The notes: a model not told the origin generated them from the sequence alone. A DNA stretch of 64,000 nucleotides from Rhododendron vialii (GCF_030253575.1 NC_080561.1:6129001-6193000), one strand, 5' to 3'. Counted from the first letter of the stretch, positions 24,130 through 38,245 are shown. Program-made: numbers and translations.

Positions 24130-27100
24130 TCAACTGAAGCAAGCCATAGGTAAAACAACACAAGAAGATTCTAGTGTCTCCACATATTTCACGAAGATGA
24201 AAGCACTATGGGATGAACTTAGTTCTGTCTCTACTGTGCAGCCTTGCACTTGTGGCCATGGAAAAGCGAATGCTGCTCTCCACCAACAAGATCGTGCCAT
24301 GGAGTTCCTTCAAGGCCTCCATGAGCGCTATTCTAGTCTGCGAAGTCAGATTCTTTTAATGGAGCCATTTCCAAGTGCCGCCAAGATTTATGCTCTCGTG
24401 CGACAAGAAGAGAAGCAACAGGAAATACACTCTTCAACCCCTTCAGTTACCATGCCCGAAGCTGCTGCACTGACAGCCAACTCAGTTTCTACCAACGGCA
24501 AAGAAAATTGGTCTGCACCCTCTCAGAATCGTGCTAATGTTAGCGCCAATTTTAGGGGTCATCATCCAAACCGATCATCCAATCGGTACGATGTAAATTC
24601 TAATCAACGCAACATTGGTGGAGATCATCGCCAAACCGGGAAACCACGGATGCACTGTGATTACTGTGATCGTGACAACCATAACCGAGATACATGTTAT
24701 AGGTTGCATGGTTATCCCACAGATAAACCAAGGAGTTCTTCAAATAACCGCAGACTTTCAAGTTCCTCTTCTTCAGGAGCTTCCCGACCCAACGACCGAG
24801 CAATGGTCGCTGCTCCATTGATAACTCAGGACCAATACAACAATATTTTGGCCGTACTTTCACCAGGTAGCACCAATTTGAATGCCAACTTAGCAGGTAT
24901 TGCCCTTTCCACCCCATCATTTTCTGCTTGGATCATCGACACAGGTGCTAGTAACCACATGTGTTCTTCCTTGTCTTTTTTCTCATCTTATAGTCCTTGC
25001 ACCAATCCGTCCTTTGTTCAATTACCTGATGGTTCTGATGCACAGATCACTCATATCGGAACTGTGAAGCTTTCTCCAACTTTACAACTTGATCATGTCT
25101 TTTATATTCCATCTTTTAAATTCAATTTGCTATCTGTCAGTCAGATTACAAAGTCTCATCAGTACTCAGTTACTTTTTTTGATGATCGTTGTGTTTTCCA
25201 GGACCTGTTCGCGAAGAAGACGATTGGGATGGGTAGTGTACATGGTAACCTTTACTATCTTCAAGCTCCTGTTGTACTGCTTGTTACCGGGACTCCCGCT
25301 ATTGATATTTGGCATTGGCGGCTTGGACATCCATCTCATCATAGAGTATTAGAAATAGCTAAGAGTGTTTCTTCTATCTCTCATTCGAATAACTATGTCT
25401 GTGACATTTGCCCACAAGCAAAGCAACCTAGACTAAGGTTTCCCAACAGTTCCATTTCTTCTAGTAAACCTTTTCAATTAATCCATGTTGACATTTGGGG
25501 TAGTTTTTCCCAACCTTCTATGAGTGGTGCTCGATTCTTCCTTACTATTGTGGATGATTTCTCACGTTGCACTTGGATATATCTTATGCGTTACAAGTCT
25601 GACACAAAATATCATTTGAAATCCTTTTTTGCTATGGTGAAAACTCAACATCACTGTCAAATCAAACATATATTTTCTGGCAATGGTGATGAATTTTTTC
25701 CAGAAATCCAACAGATCAGGTCAGACAATGGGGCAGAATTTTTATCCAAAGAAATGCAACAATTTTTTTCCGAGAATGGTGTAGTTCATCAACGCAGTTG
25801 CGTGTCTACACCGCAACAAAATGGTGTTGTAGAACGCAAACATAGACACCTTTTAGAGGTTGCTCGATCCTTAAGATTTCAGGCCAACTTACCAATATCC
25901 TTTTGGGGGGAGTGTATTCTCACAACTGCATATTTGATCAACAAGATTCCCACACCCTTACTTCAAAACAAATCGCCTCATGAAGTTTTTTTTTTCAGCC
26001 CCACCTTCATATTCTCATCTTCGTATATTTGGTTGCCTAGTATTTGCTCATAATGCTAACATTAAGCACAAATTTGACCAACGTGCAAAGCCTGGAGTCT
26101 TTGTTGGGTATCCATACGCACAAAAGGGTTACCGAATCTATGATATCCAATCCAAAACCATGTATGTGTCAAGAGATGTTGCATTTCATGAAACCATTTT
26201 TCCTTTTCGAGATATTTCTTCAAATGTAACTCCATCACCAGTAATTCCTTTACCTATTGAGGATCATCCACACTTTGACTACGCACCTACTCACCAAAAA
26301 CCCCCCATTATTCAGACCTACCAACGCCATCGGAAAAACAAAGTTAATAACCAACAAGCAAACATTCAGCCTAGCCCACCATCCTCCCTTGAGGAACCAT
26401 TAACTGAACCTCCCAACACTCTTCTGGGTGATTCCACCAGTATACCACTTGCCATTCATTCCACCCGTGAGCGACGGAAGCCGTCTTACCTTCAGGATTA
26501 CCATTGTTCAGCGGTTGCTAATGCTACACTCCCATCTCCAACGGCTTCTAAACGGACAGGTAGTCTTTACCCCCTTGATCATTATATCACATATAGTCAC
26601 TTCTCAGTTGCACATCGAGCCTTTCTTTCAGCCATTTCCTCCATAGAAGAGCCCAAGTCTTTTTCCCAAGCAGTAAAATGTCCACAATGGCGCCAGGCAA
26701 TGGCTATAGAAATAGCAGCTTTGGAAAAGAATCACACATGGAGTCTTACTAATTTACCTGCCAACAAAAAGCCTATTGGGTGCAAGTGGGTTTACAAAGT
26801 CAAACACAGATCCGATGGTACCATAGATCGTTATAAAGCTCGCTTAGTTGCCAAGGGATTCACACAAGTTCATGGGCTTGACTATCATGATACCTTTGCA
26901 CCTGTAGCCAAACTTGTCACAGTTCGAGCTCTTTTATCTATTGCAACTGTTAAAAATTGGTCCATTCAACAACTTGACGTCAACAACGCATTTCTTCATG
27001 GTGATTTGGATGAAGAAGTGTACATGACTCTTCCACCTGGGTTTGCTCAACAGGGGGAGACTCGAGTGTGCAAGTTACACAAATCCTTATATGGATTGAA

Positions 27101-28184
27101 ACAGGCATCTCGCCAATGGTTTGCCAAATTCTCTCAGATTATTCATCAAGCTGGTTTTTCTCAATCGCGGGCTGATTATTCCTTGTTTACCCGCATTAGC
27201 GGACAATCTTCAACATTTGTTCTGGTTTATGTTGACGATATAATTGTAACAGGAAATGATCCTTCAGCGATTCAGCATCTCAAACAGTTTCTTGAGAAGC
27301 ATTTATTCATCAAGGACCTTGGGCATCTCAAATACTTTCTCGGGATTGAAGTTGCACGATCTCGACAAGGTTTATTTCTATGTCAACGCAAATACACGCT
27401 GGACATTCTCAAAGATGCTGGATTATTGGGTGCCAAACCATCAGCTTTTCCTATGGAACAACATCTTCATTTGACACCTACTGATGGCACCACATTATCA
27501 GATCCTTCTGCTTATCGTCGCCTGGTTGGCCGTCTTATCTATCTCACAGTCACTAGACCCGACATTACTTATTCAGTCCATATTCTCAGTCAATTCATGC
27601 AGGACCCTCGCACTACCCATATGGATGCTGCTAATCGTGTACTTCGCTATCTCAAAGGGTCTCCGGGAAAAGGGATCCTACTCTCTTTGAAAAGCTCGTT
27701 GACTTTAAGTGGTTTTTGTGATTCTGATTGGGCAGGATGTCCCACAACCCGTCGCTCTACCACAGGTTTTTGCATCCTCCTTGGCTCCAATCCAATCTCA
27801 TGGAAAACCAAGAAACAAACCACCATTTCTCGCTCTTCCGCTGAAGCCGAGTATCGTGCCATGGGCACCCTCACATCTGAACTTCAATGGCTTACATATT
27901 TACTAAATGATCTTGGCATTGGTCACACCTCACCTATCAATCTCTATTGTGATAATCAAGCCGCTATCCATATTGCGGAGAATCCCGTCTTTCACGAGCG
28001 TACGAAGCACATTGAACTTGATTGCCATTTTATCCGCGAGAAGATCCAGTCCAAGTTGATATCTCCTTGCTACATACGGTCGTCAAACCAAATTGCGGAT
28101 GTATTCACAAAGCCATTGGGCAAGGATTCCTTTCTGCGTCTCATTAGCAAGCTGGGCGTTACTCACATACACGCTCCACCTTGA
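24130..28184 (+). mobile_element. Copia gag remainder and pol region
   Basis: Gag resumes directly after the gypsy target duplication. Seen in order: gag zinc knuckle CDYCDRDNHNRDTC (near 24650), protease WIIDTGASNHM (near 24930), GAG-pre-integrase WHWRLGHPSHH (near 25310), integrase core (VDIWGSFS; QIRSDNGAEF near 25715), reverse transcriptase (GCKWVYKVK near 26780; FVLVYVDDIIVTG near 27215) and RNase H with SRSSAEAEYRAM (near 27830). The integrase-before-reverse-transcriptase order is diagnostic of Ty1/copia. Confidence 0.9.
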
Positions 28185-30170
28185 GGGGGAGTATTTGTAG
28201 AGACCCGTAATTTCGTCATTTAATTTTTGGTATTTATAATGCAATTGGTCTATATATATATATATATGAATTTAAGTTTTGAACAAATGTTGTTAATGCG
28301 TGAGGGTGTATGAGTTGGGTCAATGTGAGATGACTTGTAAGTCGTGGGAGTTGACGTAACACAATAGAAGTGAAAGGGTGTAAGTGTTATTTGTGCTATA
28401 TAAGTCACAAAAAATGGGGCAGGAAATCACTTTCCCTTTTTCTTTTCCGGCGCCTTTCTCTCGGTCTCCTCTCTCTCACTCCCTCAACCAAATTCTTGCT
28501 ACTCCACCATCAATCCTTGAAAAACCCACGCACATCTCTTCATCCTCGGCCCTCGGATCGCGTGGGAAGAGCTCGGTGGAGGCATATTTCGGATTTGGAG
28601 GCTAGGGTTTGGTTTGAGCTCAAAGCTTGGTCTTGATACTTGAGGTAGGGATCTCCTACCTTTCTTTACATGTTTAAGTGTTAGTTGGATGTACAAGAAT
28701 CAAGTTTGATTATCTATTTTGAGTCTTGAATAAATCTTGAGCATGCTGAAAATTTCGTGGGTTTTGGTAATCTGTCTTTTGGGAGCCCTTCTGCTAGGAA
28801 TCAATTTTTGGTATCTTCATAACAGTTAAAGTGCGTTTCAATACGAAGATTTCGGTACCAAGATCATGCAAAACCGATAATCACACAATTAGTTATGAAT
28901 TTTTGAATGCTGACTGTTTGCTGGATGTACGAATCTGTGCGAGGCTGTCTTCTTTTAAATTTCTGGGCATGATGAACACTTTGGGTGGCTTTGGGTCTTT
29001 TACAGGAGTTGCATATTTAAGTTAAGAAGAGATTGGTGTTGGAATCAAGTAATTTGGTCAAGTATACAATTTTTGGTGAATTTCTAAAGTAGGGTTGGTC
29101 GACTAGGGCGAAAATGGTTGCGAATCTGTATTTCTTTTGATTGTTGGGTTAATCTCCTCTTGTTTCTGAACCTGGGATTTTTACTGAGTGTAGGGCTTGT
29201 AGTGGTGCTACTTTTGGCGTTGGTTTCAATATTTTTGGGTTTAAGTTGGAAGAGTTATGATTTTTCAATCAATTTTACTTATTTCCGCGTAGAATCTGAC
29301 AGCACAGGTAGACTTTGGTAAAATGGCCATAACTCCTAGCTCGGGACTTGAAATGACGCACCGTCTGTTTTGTTAGAAACTAGACACATAGGGTTTTCCA
29401 ACGATACATCCCATGCATCATGGGCATGTCCGAGCGATAACAGATTTGCACCCAAAGTTGACCTAAATTCTGCCTTGCACCAGTTTTTACTGTTATGTTG
29501 AAGCTATAATCGCAAGGCCGTAGTTAGGTTACCCGAACTCTGTTTTTGATGTATGACCTATGGATTCAAAGAAGAAGAAGTCTACTTTTCAATTGTTTAA
29601 GTGTCGCCCTGGAATTCATGTTGTTTAATTGGGATATGAGAACTAGTGAGCATAAGGGTTAAAATACTTGTAAACGATTGGAATAGAAAATGGATTAGAT
29701 GGATGATACGATCGATGATAAATTCAGTTGTAGAATGTTTGACGCGATGTGTAAATTATTCGATGTCTTTCCATGAGATTGAGTCTCTGGGCTTGCAGGA
29801 TACTTGCAGTGAGTTAAACAGGATTTGGTGAATCACTTGGCATGAGTGCATGGTTGTTCAGCATTGATGGGTACTACAAAGATGAGGATCGTTATAAGTA
29901 TTTGCGAATTAGACTCTTAATGGAGATGTCACAAAGGGGGTCTATTAGGTGGTAATATGAGATGTGAAATAAATGGTTGATTTACAATGTGAAGGATGTG
30001 GGTTTTTGTGCTTTCTTTATTGAAATGATGAAGACAAGATTATTTACGTGTAACTGAATCTAAGTATTGGTGTGAAAGATGTGTTTTGCTATGTGTGGGG
30101 ATTAGAGAAACGGTGGATAAAGAGATTGCTTGTTAGTGAGAATATGTGACACTAATTGAACGATAATGAA

Positions 30171-32388
30171 TGTCATGCCCTCGATTTTTAACATAAATAA
30201 AGATAGTTTTTTTGTAAATAAAACTCCTCACGATATCTTACATAATACACCAAAAGATTTCACCATGTCCTAATCATTAAATTACAGATCCAACTCCAAG
30301 AGTTTGAATATATTACATCATAAAAAAAAATAGGTTCCATTACATTCCCAAAAAAATGCATTTTATCAAAATGTCCATAGGTCTCTTTTACCACCTCTTT
30401 CGAGAATATCACTTGAATGCATGCACTTCGCTCTATGTTACTGCTCCGGGTTCATACCTGAAAAATGATAGGTTGAGCTACACTAGCCCAGCAGAGAAAT
30501 CTACACAACCATTATATGCAAATGGGATGACAGGTAGAATGAATAACGGAGACAAGGTAAGGTATCTCAAAGTAGAAACAAAACATGATTAGTGATTGTC
30601 CCAATATCGACGACATAAATGAAGTTCCGTGACTATACATCAAGACTATAGGCTAACCATAACACCCTATTCCGAATACTCTATCCGCTCCTCGACTTCG
30701 CTTTAGTCATAACGTCACATGTTTAAAGAGAAAGACCTGTTGATACATGACTCTATGGTGTTGTCTCAGCAACCAATCACTTCTCTCGTATATTCATCAA
30801 ATAAACCCTTACGTTTACTCATATATATATCACCGTTGCAATCCCACATCACATGGCGTAAACAAGTGCTCCTTCCGGGCTATTCATGGAGTCCCGCTAC
30901 TCCCTACAAATACCTTCCTCACTAAAGGAACTAAATCACATCACGTAGCATAAGTCACCGTACCACAATTCCTCCAACACACCTCACCACTCAACCATTC
31001 ATCTCAATCACATATAATGATTTCACAACGAAGACTTATTCACAAGAGGTAGTAGTTGTAATAGTAATAAGGATAATCCGACTTCATTCAACTCATAATC
31101 ATTACACCATTCATTCTTCATATAAGCATTCACATATCAAAGGATATTCTCTCACAACGATTCATAGATTTTCACCTTGCAACTCGTAAAATCGTATAAG
31201 TTACGCAAGAGGTATACCACATATCAAACACAAAGAAATGTCTCGCGTGTCCACGCCTAGCGTTGTTTAACTCAAAAGAGTGTTCTACGTGTTCGTTTTT
31301 CACATCGTATGTCAACACATATAACCTTCACCCACCTATATTCCTTATATTCTCTAAACCCTCGTTTCGGTGTCATAAGACTCATACGGAACCCAACGAC
31401 CACCATAAAGCCTAGTATACCACTAGCCTCGTCAAACCACTCAATTAAGTACTTAGGAGAACCTAAGAATATCCATGTCTCACCCAAACGATTCTAAGGA
31501 AAAGAATTTTCCAACATCTACGAACATATCTATCTTATTTTGGCTACCAAATCTTATTGATTAAGAATTTGGATGTGAGACCACCACCATTGGAAAGTAG
31601 ACTTCCGGCACATGAATTTCGGTATAAAATTTACCCAAAACGAAGTTCGGATGAAAAAGTTATGCCCTTCCGAAGTTTTGCCAAAATGCTGAATTTTTCA
31701 TTTCCTACCGGTAGGACACATTTTCCTACCGGTAGGAGACCACAATTTCACGAAAAATGACTCTACTGGACAGCGTTTCTACCGGTAGGGCCAAAACTCC
31801 TACCGGTAGGACTTGGGTTTTCAGTGCACGATTTTCAGATTTCACCAGAACAATTCCAACAACAAAACCAATGATCTAGGGTGCGATTCAAACACCAAAT
31901 CAACACATAAACATATAATAGTTGTGAGAAATCCCTACCTCGAAGTCGAAGAACGAAATCCAAGCCCAACCAAGCAAGCCCTAGCTCCGAAAACTCCGAA
32001 TCATCCGAATACTCTTCTCCGAGCTCAAACCCACGAATTTCCAAGCTCTATAACACTTGAATGCGAGAACTTTGCGGCGGATTGAGGTGGGTTCGAGGTA
32101 TTTTGGGGTGTTCGAGTGTGAGAGAGAGAGAGAACGAGAGAAGCCGAGAGAGAGAGAGATCGGGAGGAGAGAAAGAGAGTTGGGGATTTTTTTCCTCTAC
32201 ACCCTCACACACACACATATATATACTAGGACACACACACCAACCACACTTGCACTCCCTCCATTTTTAATCCTATCACATTGACCCCAAATCAAATAAA
32301 TTCAACAAATTTCACATTTACTCGACAGTCTAACATTAATAAACCTTTAAACGATTTTTTTTTTTTGTTGAAAATACGGGTCTCTACA
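30171..32388 (-). repeat. TR-GAG 3' LTR
   Basis: On the plus strand it reads TGTCATGCCCTCG to GGGTCTCTACA, the reverse of the TGTAGAGACC...GTGACA ends of the other gypsy LTRs here. It carries four ACCGGT palindromes (31707-31807), a GA-rich run (near 32120-32180) and a CA-rich run (near 32205-32250). Confidence 0.9.
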
Positions 32389-33984
32389 TCCTACCCTCCT
32401 TAAAGAAATTTCGTCCCGAAATTTGCATAGAATAAATGAAAGCACACCATCAATGGATTTCTTGTCCTAAGGGCCGTGTTCATCACACAACGCTTCGTAT
32501 CCGCCACTTCCGTGTCCAAAATGCAAGAAAAGTAGAAAACTCTATAATGCCACAACTAACTAGCTTAGCTTTTTACTAAACAATTGCCAAGTTCCGATGT
32601 TCATACACGTCAAATCACGAAGTTGTCGTATTCATACAAATCATAGTCATGTTACCATCTAATTCCAGTCTCACAAACCATATCCATTCTCATTACTTCC
32701 GACTAACCAATTCTGGTTCCATGGACCGCGTCCAAACACAAAAGAGAATTTCATAACGTTGTAATTCAACAACCTTGTCAAGCAATACGTAATCGAAAAG
32801 TTCTAAGATTAACTCATCCATCCCAAGATTTACTAGATTCTTCGCGCACGCTTACAGGGAAATCAACTTTCATACATTTCTCCTTTCACCTCATTTCTTT
32901 ACTCCCCGACTTACTCAAATTATTAAGACTCGCACAAGTAGAACTCTAATAGTTCTTAATACTAATTCAAGACAAATTCCCTCAAAAGACAAATGCCGAG
33001 TAGTTGTTAAAGTGTCCAACACGATGAAGTCTAAACTAAACAATGATCATGAATTTCCAACTTATATTTTCCAAAGCCATGGTGAAGTGTTAGTTTTGAT
33101 GAAAATTTTGCCCCCTCCTTGAAAACTCTTGTTCAAGTAGTTGCCAAACCATTGAAACATGCCCATGTGTGACAAAATTCTATAGAATTTGAAAGGAAAT
33201 GTTCATTTCGGAACGACATTATCAACAATTAATTACGAACAGCTCACTTGGTCATTTGAAAATAATGACAATTTTGTCAACATGGAAATGGACTATGATG
33301 TAGCCGACTCCAAGTCTATACCGTTATCATTTTTGAAAATGATCTATACCGTTATAAATTTGGAAAATGAACTATGCAAAGATTCAATTTTCACCAAGCA
33401 TTATCCCTTTCCGAAAATTTTTGAGTTCAAAATATGTACATCCGTAAGTGTAACAACTTTCTAAACCAAGACCCACCACTCCACACATTTCACTATATTT
33501 ACGCGGCGCTCCAAGTAAAGAATTCAATTCATGTTCGGCATATGTCCACAACATCCATGTAGTCTTACTTATTCAATATCTCACGAAGGATTAATTAGGC
33601 TATTGAAAATCTCAATAAGACCATAATCTATAAAGTGAAAGGCATGCAAAAAAAATCATCAAATCATAAGGTATAACAAAATAAGGAGTTAAGATTAGAG
33701 ATTTCAAGCATCACGTAACGTTACATCTAACTACGAGCTTTGGGTCACCCCATTCAAACACTTCCTATCGATCATCTATTTAACACGTAGCAAGTACCTA
33801 TACGCACATCATCATCTATCCAGTATCGTGTTCCAAAAGCAAATTCCACACGCTAAGCTTACATTACAAGTCAAGCATGTAGATTAAAACTAAACAGCAA
33901 CCGATTTCATATACAATTACCATAATAGACTAACCAGTTGCAAACCCACTGTACGAATTAATGGTTTACACATCATCGAACACA

Positions 33985-34350
33985 TCTACGCATCAACGGG
34001 CTCACACAGTACCCAATACGACCACGGGCTCACATAGTGCCCAATACAATGGGTTCACACAGTACCCAATATAGTACGGGCTCACATAGTACCCAACACA
34101 CTACGGGCTCACATAGTGCCCTATATGACAACAGGCTCACATAGTGCCCAAAATACCACAGGCTCACACAGTGCCCAATATAGTACGGGCTCACATAGTA
34201 CCCAGCACACTACGGGCTCACACAGTGCCCTATATGACAACAGGCTCACATAGTGCCCAAAATACCACAGGCTCACACAGTGCCCAATACCATCACGGGT
34301 TCACACAGTACCCAATACAACCACGGGCTCACTTAGTGCCCAAACTTCAT
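33985..34350 (-). repeat. Tandem array in the TR-GAG internal region
   Basis: About 13 imperfect copies of a 26-28 base unit with the core GGCTCACATAGTGCCCAA. Copies alternate between GTGCCC and GTACCC and between ACGGG and ACAGG starts. Located 3' of gag in the element's own orientation, in untranslated sequence. Confidence 0.85.
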
Positions 34351-34569
34351 AACTCGTGGCTCTAAGAAGCCCAATAGTAATTTAGTTCATTTCAATCCCA
34401 CAAGACCTTGCACGATTTCTATTCATTTTATCAATTTTGAGTATTTTCATCCCATTAGTCTAGTTGTCACAACACTTAGATTTTATCAGACAAGTTCATA
34501 GAGACAACTCTGCAATGCTATCCAACACTAGAATAGACCATACACTTCATAATAACAATCATTTGGCAA

Positions 34570-35733
34570 TTAAGCACTTTGTATACGCATAAGTAATCTC
34601 AACATAACATATAAATTCACGTTACCTTGCAACGCGGTATGAGACGCATGACCCGACCCCGTGGGTCTTTGTACGCTCCCTCTGCTTGTCGATTGTGGAC
34701 AATCTACCGCTAAGTGCCCCGGATGACGACATCGATAGCAAACCCGAGGTGGTCTCTGACCATGATATTCCTTCTCCTGAGGACAGTCTACTGCACGATG
34801 GCCCGACTGGCGGCATCGATAACACACAATTGTTGATCCCGACGGAACTCCTGACGTTCTGGAAAGATTAGGTGGTTCTGAACTATGCTGGCCCGAGGTG
34901 GACCAAAATTGATCTCTTTGTCTCTTCCTGCCTTGGCTCCCAGATGTTTCTATAGATATGTTCTTGCTAATGGTTTGTTTCCTCGACTCCCGCACTTTCG
35001 CCTCCTCTGGTATTTCCTCCGTATACTCAATACTTCTAGCACACTCGATAATGTCAGAAAACCTTTCAATTCGTTGACCTACCACAAACTTCTTGATAGA
35101 CAGACATAACCCTTTCTCAAAACGCCTACATTTCCTACCATCGGTTGCAACTAACTCTGGCGCAAAACGGGACAAGTTTTGGAACCTAGTGGCATATTCT
35201 GAAACGGTCATGTCACCTTGATCTAACCTTTCGAATTGGTTTCTAAGCTGTTCGCGATACGACTCTGGAAAATATTGGTTTTCAAAAAGTGTCTCAAATT
35301 TAGCCCATGTCAAACTTTCCTCAACCGGCTCAATTTCCTGATTTGCAACTCCAGCCGCCCTCCTAGCATCTCTCCTTACTCCTAAAACAGATTCCCACCA
35401 CTCGTTCGCCTCACCGATAAGTTGACAAGCTACTATACTCACCCGTAGGTCGTCCTCCGTAATCTTAAGGGCATTGAAGATCTTACGAATTTGTGAAAGC
35501 CAATGGTCGGCCACAAGGGGATCGCTACTCTCCCCATCAAACTGAGGTGGATTTCTACGGCTAAATTCTCTCATGGCTACTATGGCCCGACTGTCCGCGT
35601 TATCCCTAGGAGGTGGTTGCAAAAGATTAGCTGCCGCAAGTGCCGCTACAATATCCCTAGCAAGCTGATTCTGTCCTGCCCCCATTCTCGGATTCCCAAT
35701 CCTACCCCGCCTATTCTCAGGTCTTGGAGGCAT
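34570..35733 (-). mobile_element. TR-GAG gag frame
   Basis: The gag frame starts MPPRPENRRGR at 35733 on the minus strand. The core (MREFSRRNPPQFDG, PLVADHWL, EWWESVLG, FENQYFPE, SRFAPELVAT) follows the gag of the 15317-24124 element residue by residue over long stretches. Two CCHC knuckles are seen: CYRCRQSGHRAVDC and CYRCRHPGHLAVDC. There is no protease motif after it. The frame looks open; no break was noticed. Confidence 0.88.
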
Positions 35734-35988
35734 CTCACTACAAAGAAACAATGAAAAGATCATCAACAAAGGAATACACTGCGAATCTCCAACTCCACCA
35801 ATCCCATCTAACAACTCTACGCCATTATACGGTAACATAAATGCAATGCCACATAGTTGGATACATATCAATCACTCAATAGCACATAAGTCATGTCACA
35901 ATGCAATAATATTTTTTTTTTGAACCCATGAGACTCAAAGTCTCCCCACGGTCTCGAGGTATTCTAAACTTATGCTTTGATACCAAGT

Positions 35989-38206
35989 TGTCATGCCCTC
36001 GATTTTTAACATAAATAAAGATAGTTTTTTTGTAAATAAAACTCCTCACGATATCTTACATAATACACCAAAAGATTTCACCATGTCCTAATCATTAAAT
36101 TACAGATCCAACTCCAAGAGTTTGAATATATTACATCATAAAAAAAAATAGGTTCCATTACATTCCCAAAAAAATGCATTTTATCAAAATGTCCATAGGT
36201 CTCTTTTACCACCTCTTTCGAGAATATCACTTGAATGCATGCACTTCGCTCTATGTTACTGCTCCGGGTTCATACCTGAAAAATGATAGGTTGAGCTACA
36301 CTAGCCCAGCAGAGAAATCTACACAACCATTATATGCAAATGGGATGACAGGTAGAATGAATAACGGAGACAAGGTAAGGTATCTCAAAGTAGAAACAAA
36401 ACATGATTAGTGATTGTCCCAATATCGACGACATAAATGAAGTTCCGTGACTATACATCAAGACTATAGGCTAACCATAACACCCTATTCCGAATACTCT
36501 ATCCGCTCCTCGACTTCGCTTTAGTCATAACGTCACATGTTTAAAGAGAAAGACCTGTTGATACATGACTCTATGGTGTTGTCTCAGCAACCAATCACTT
36601 CTCTCGTATATTCATCAAATAAACCCTTACGTTTACTCATATATATATCACCGTTGCAATCCCACATCACATGGCGTAAACAAGTGCTCCTTCCGGGCTA
36701 TTCATGGAGTCCCGCTACTCCCTACAAATACCTTCCTCACTAAAGGAACTAAATCACATCACGTAGCATAAGTCACCGTACCACAATTCCTCCAACACAC
36801 CTCACCACTCAACCATTCATCTCAATCACATATAATGATTTCACAACGAAGACTTATTCACAAGAGGTAGTAGTTGTAATAGTAATAAGGATAATCCGAC
36901 TTCATTCAACTCATAATCATTACACCATTCATTCTTCATATAAGCATTCACATATCAAAGGATATTCTCTCACAACGATTCATAGATTTTCACCTTGCAA
37001 CTCGTAAAATCGTATAAGTTACGCAAGAGGTATACCACATATCAAACACAAAGAAATGTCTCGCGTGTCCACGCCTAGCGTTGTTTAACTCAAAAGAGTG
37101 TTCTACGTGTTCGTTTTTCACATCGTATGTCAACACATATAACCTTCGCCCACCTATATTCCTTATATTCTCTAAACCCTCGTTTCGGTGTCATAAGACT
37201 CATACGGAACCCAACGACCACCATAAAGCCTAGTATACCACTAGCCTCGTCAAACCACTCAATTAAGTACTTAGGAGAACCTAAGAATATCCATGTCTCA
37301 CCCAAACGATTCTAAGGAAAAGAATTTTCCAACATCTACGAACATATCTATCTTATTTTGGCTACCAAATCTTATTGATTAAGAATTTGGATGTGAGACC
37401 ACCACCATTGGAAAGTAGACTTCCGGCACATGAATTTCGGTATAAAATTTACCCAAAACGAAGTTCGGATGAAAAAGTTATGCCCTTCCGAAGTTTTGCC
37501 AAAATGCTGAATTTTTCATTTCCTACCGGTAGGACACATTTTCCTACCGGTAGGAGACCACAATTTCACGAAAAATGACTCTACTGGACAGCGTTTCTAC
37601 CGGTAGGGCCAAAACTCCTACCGGTAGGACTTGGGTTTTCAGTGCACGATTTTCAGATTTCACCAGAACAATTCCAACAACAAAACCAATGATCTAGGGT
37701 GCGATTCAAACACCAAATCAACACATAAACATATAATAGTTGTGAGAAATCCCTACCTCGAAGTCGAAGAACGAAATCCAAGCCCAACCAAGCAAGCCCT
37801 AGCTCCGAAAACTCCGAATCATCCGAATACTCTTCTCCGAGCTCAAACCCACGAATTTCCAAGCTCTATAACACTTGAATGCGAGAACTTTGCGGCGGAT
37901 TGAGGTGGGTTCGAGGTATTTTGGGGTGTTCGAGTGTGAGAGAGAGAGAGAACGAGAGAAGCCGAGAGAGAGAGAGATCGGGAGGAGAGAAAGAGAGTTG
38001 GGGATTTTTTTCCTCTACACCCTCACACACACACATATATATACTAGGACACACACACCAACCACACTTGCACTCCCTCCATTTTTAATCCTATCACATT
38101 GACCCCAAATCAAATAAATTCAACAAATTTCACATTTACTCGACAGTCTAACATTAATAAACCTTTAAACGATTTTTTTTTTTTGTTGAAAATACGGGTC
38201 TCTACA
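35989..38206 (-). repeat. TR-GAG 5' LTR
   Basis: Same length as the LTR at 30171-32388, offset 5818 bases, with four ACCGGT palindromes (37525-37625). Practically identical sequence shows a very recent insertion. Confidence 0.9.
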
Positions 38207-38245
38207 ATGAAAGCCACGGATCCACCGTAAGGTGTGATGCCGAAC

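Larger units (their letters stand above)
30171..38206 (-). mobile_element. Non-autonomous gypsy element with gag only (TR-GAG type)
   Basis: LTRs 30171-32388 and 35989-38206 (2218 bases each) are nearly identical; I noticed one base difference (31327 versus 37145 region). The target duplication ATGAA is at 30166-30170 and 38207-38211. Read on the minus strand, the element has a primer-binding site TGGTATCA next to the LTR (near 35979-35986), a gag frame, a ~2.2 kb untranslated part with a tandem array, and a purine tract ending AAGGAGGGTAGGA (32389-32401). No protease, reverse transcriptase or integrase is present in the 3600-base internal region. It must borrow these from a relative; the gypsy element at 15317 is a candidate family. 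Looks whole for its type. Confidence 0.88.

Noticed and set aside
31813-32284. Small frames duplicated at 37631-38102
   Set aside because: Both sets lie in the paired LTRs of the gag-only element, partly in GA and CA simple repeats.
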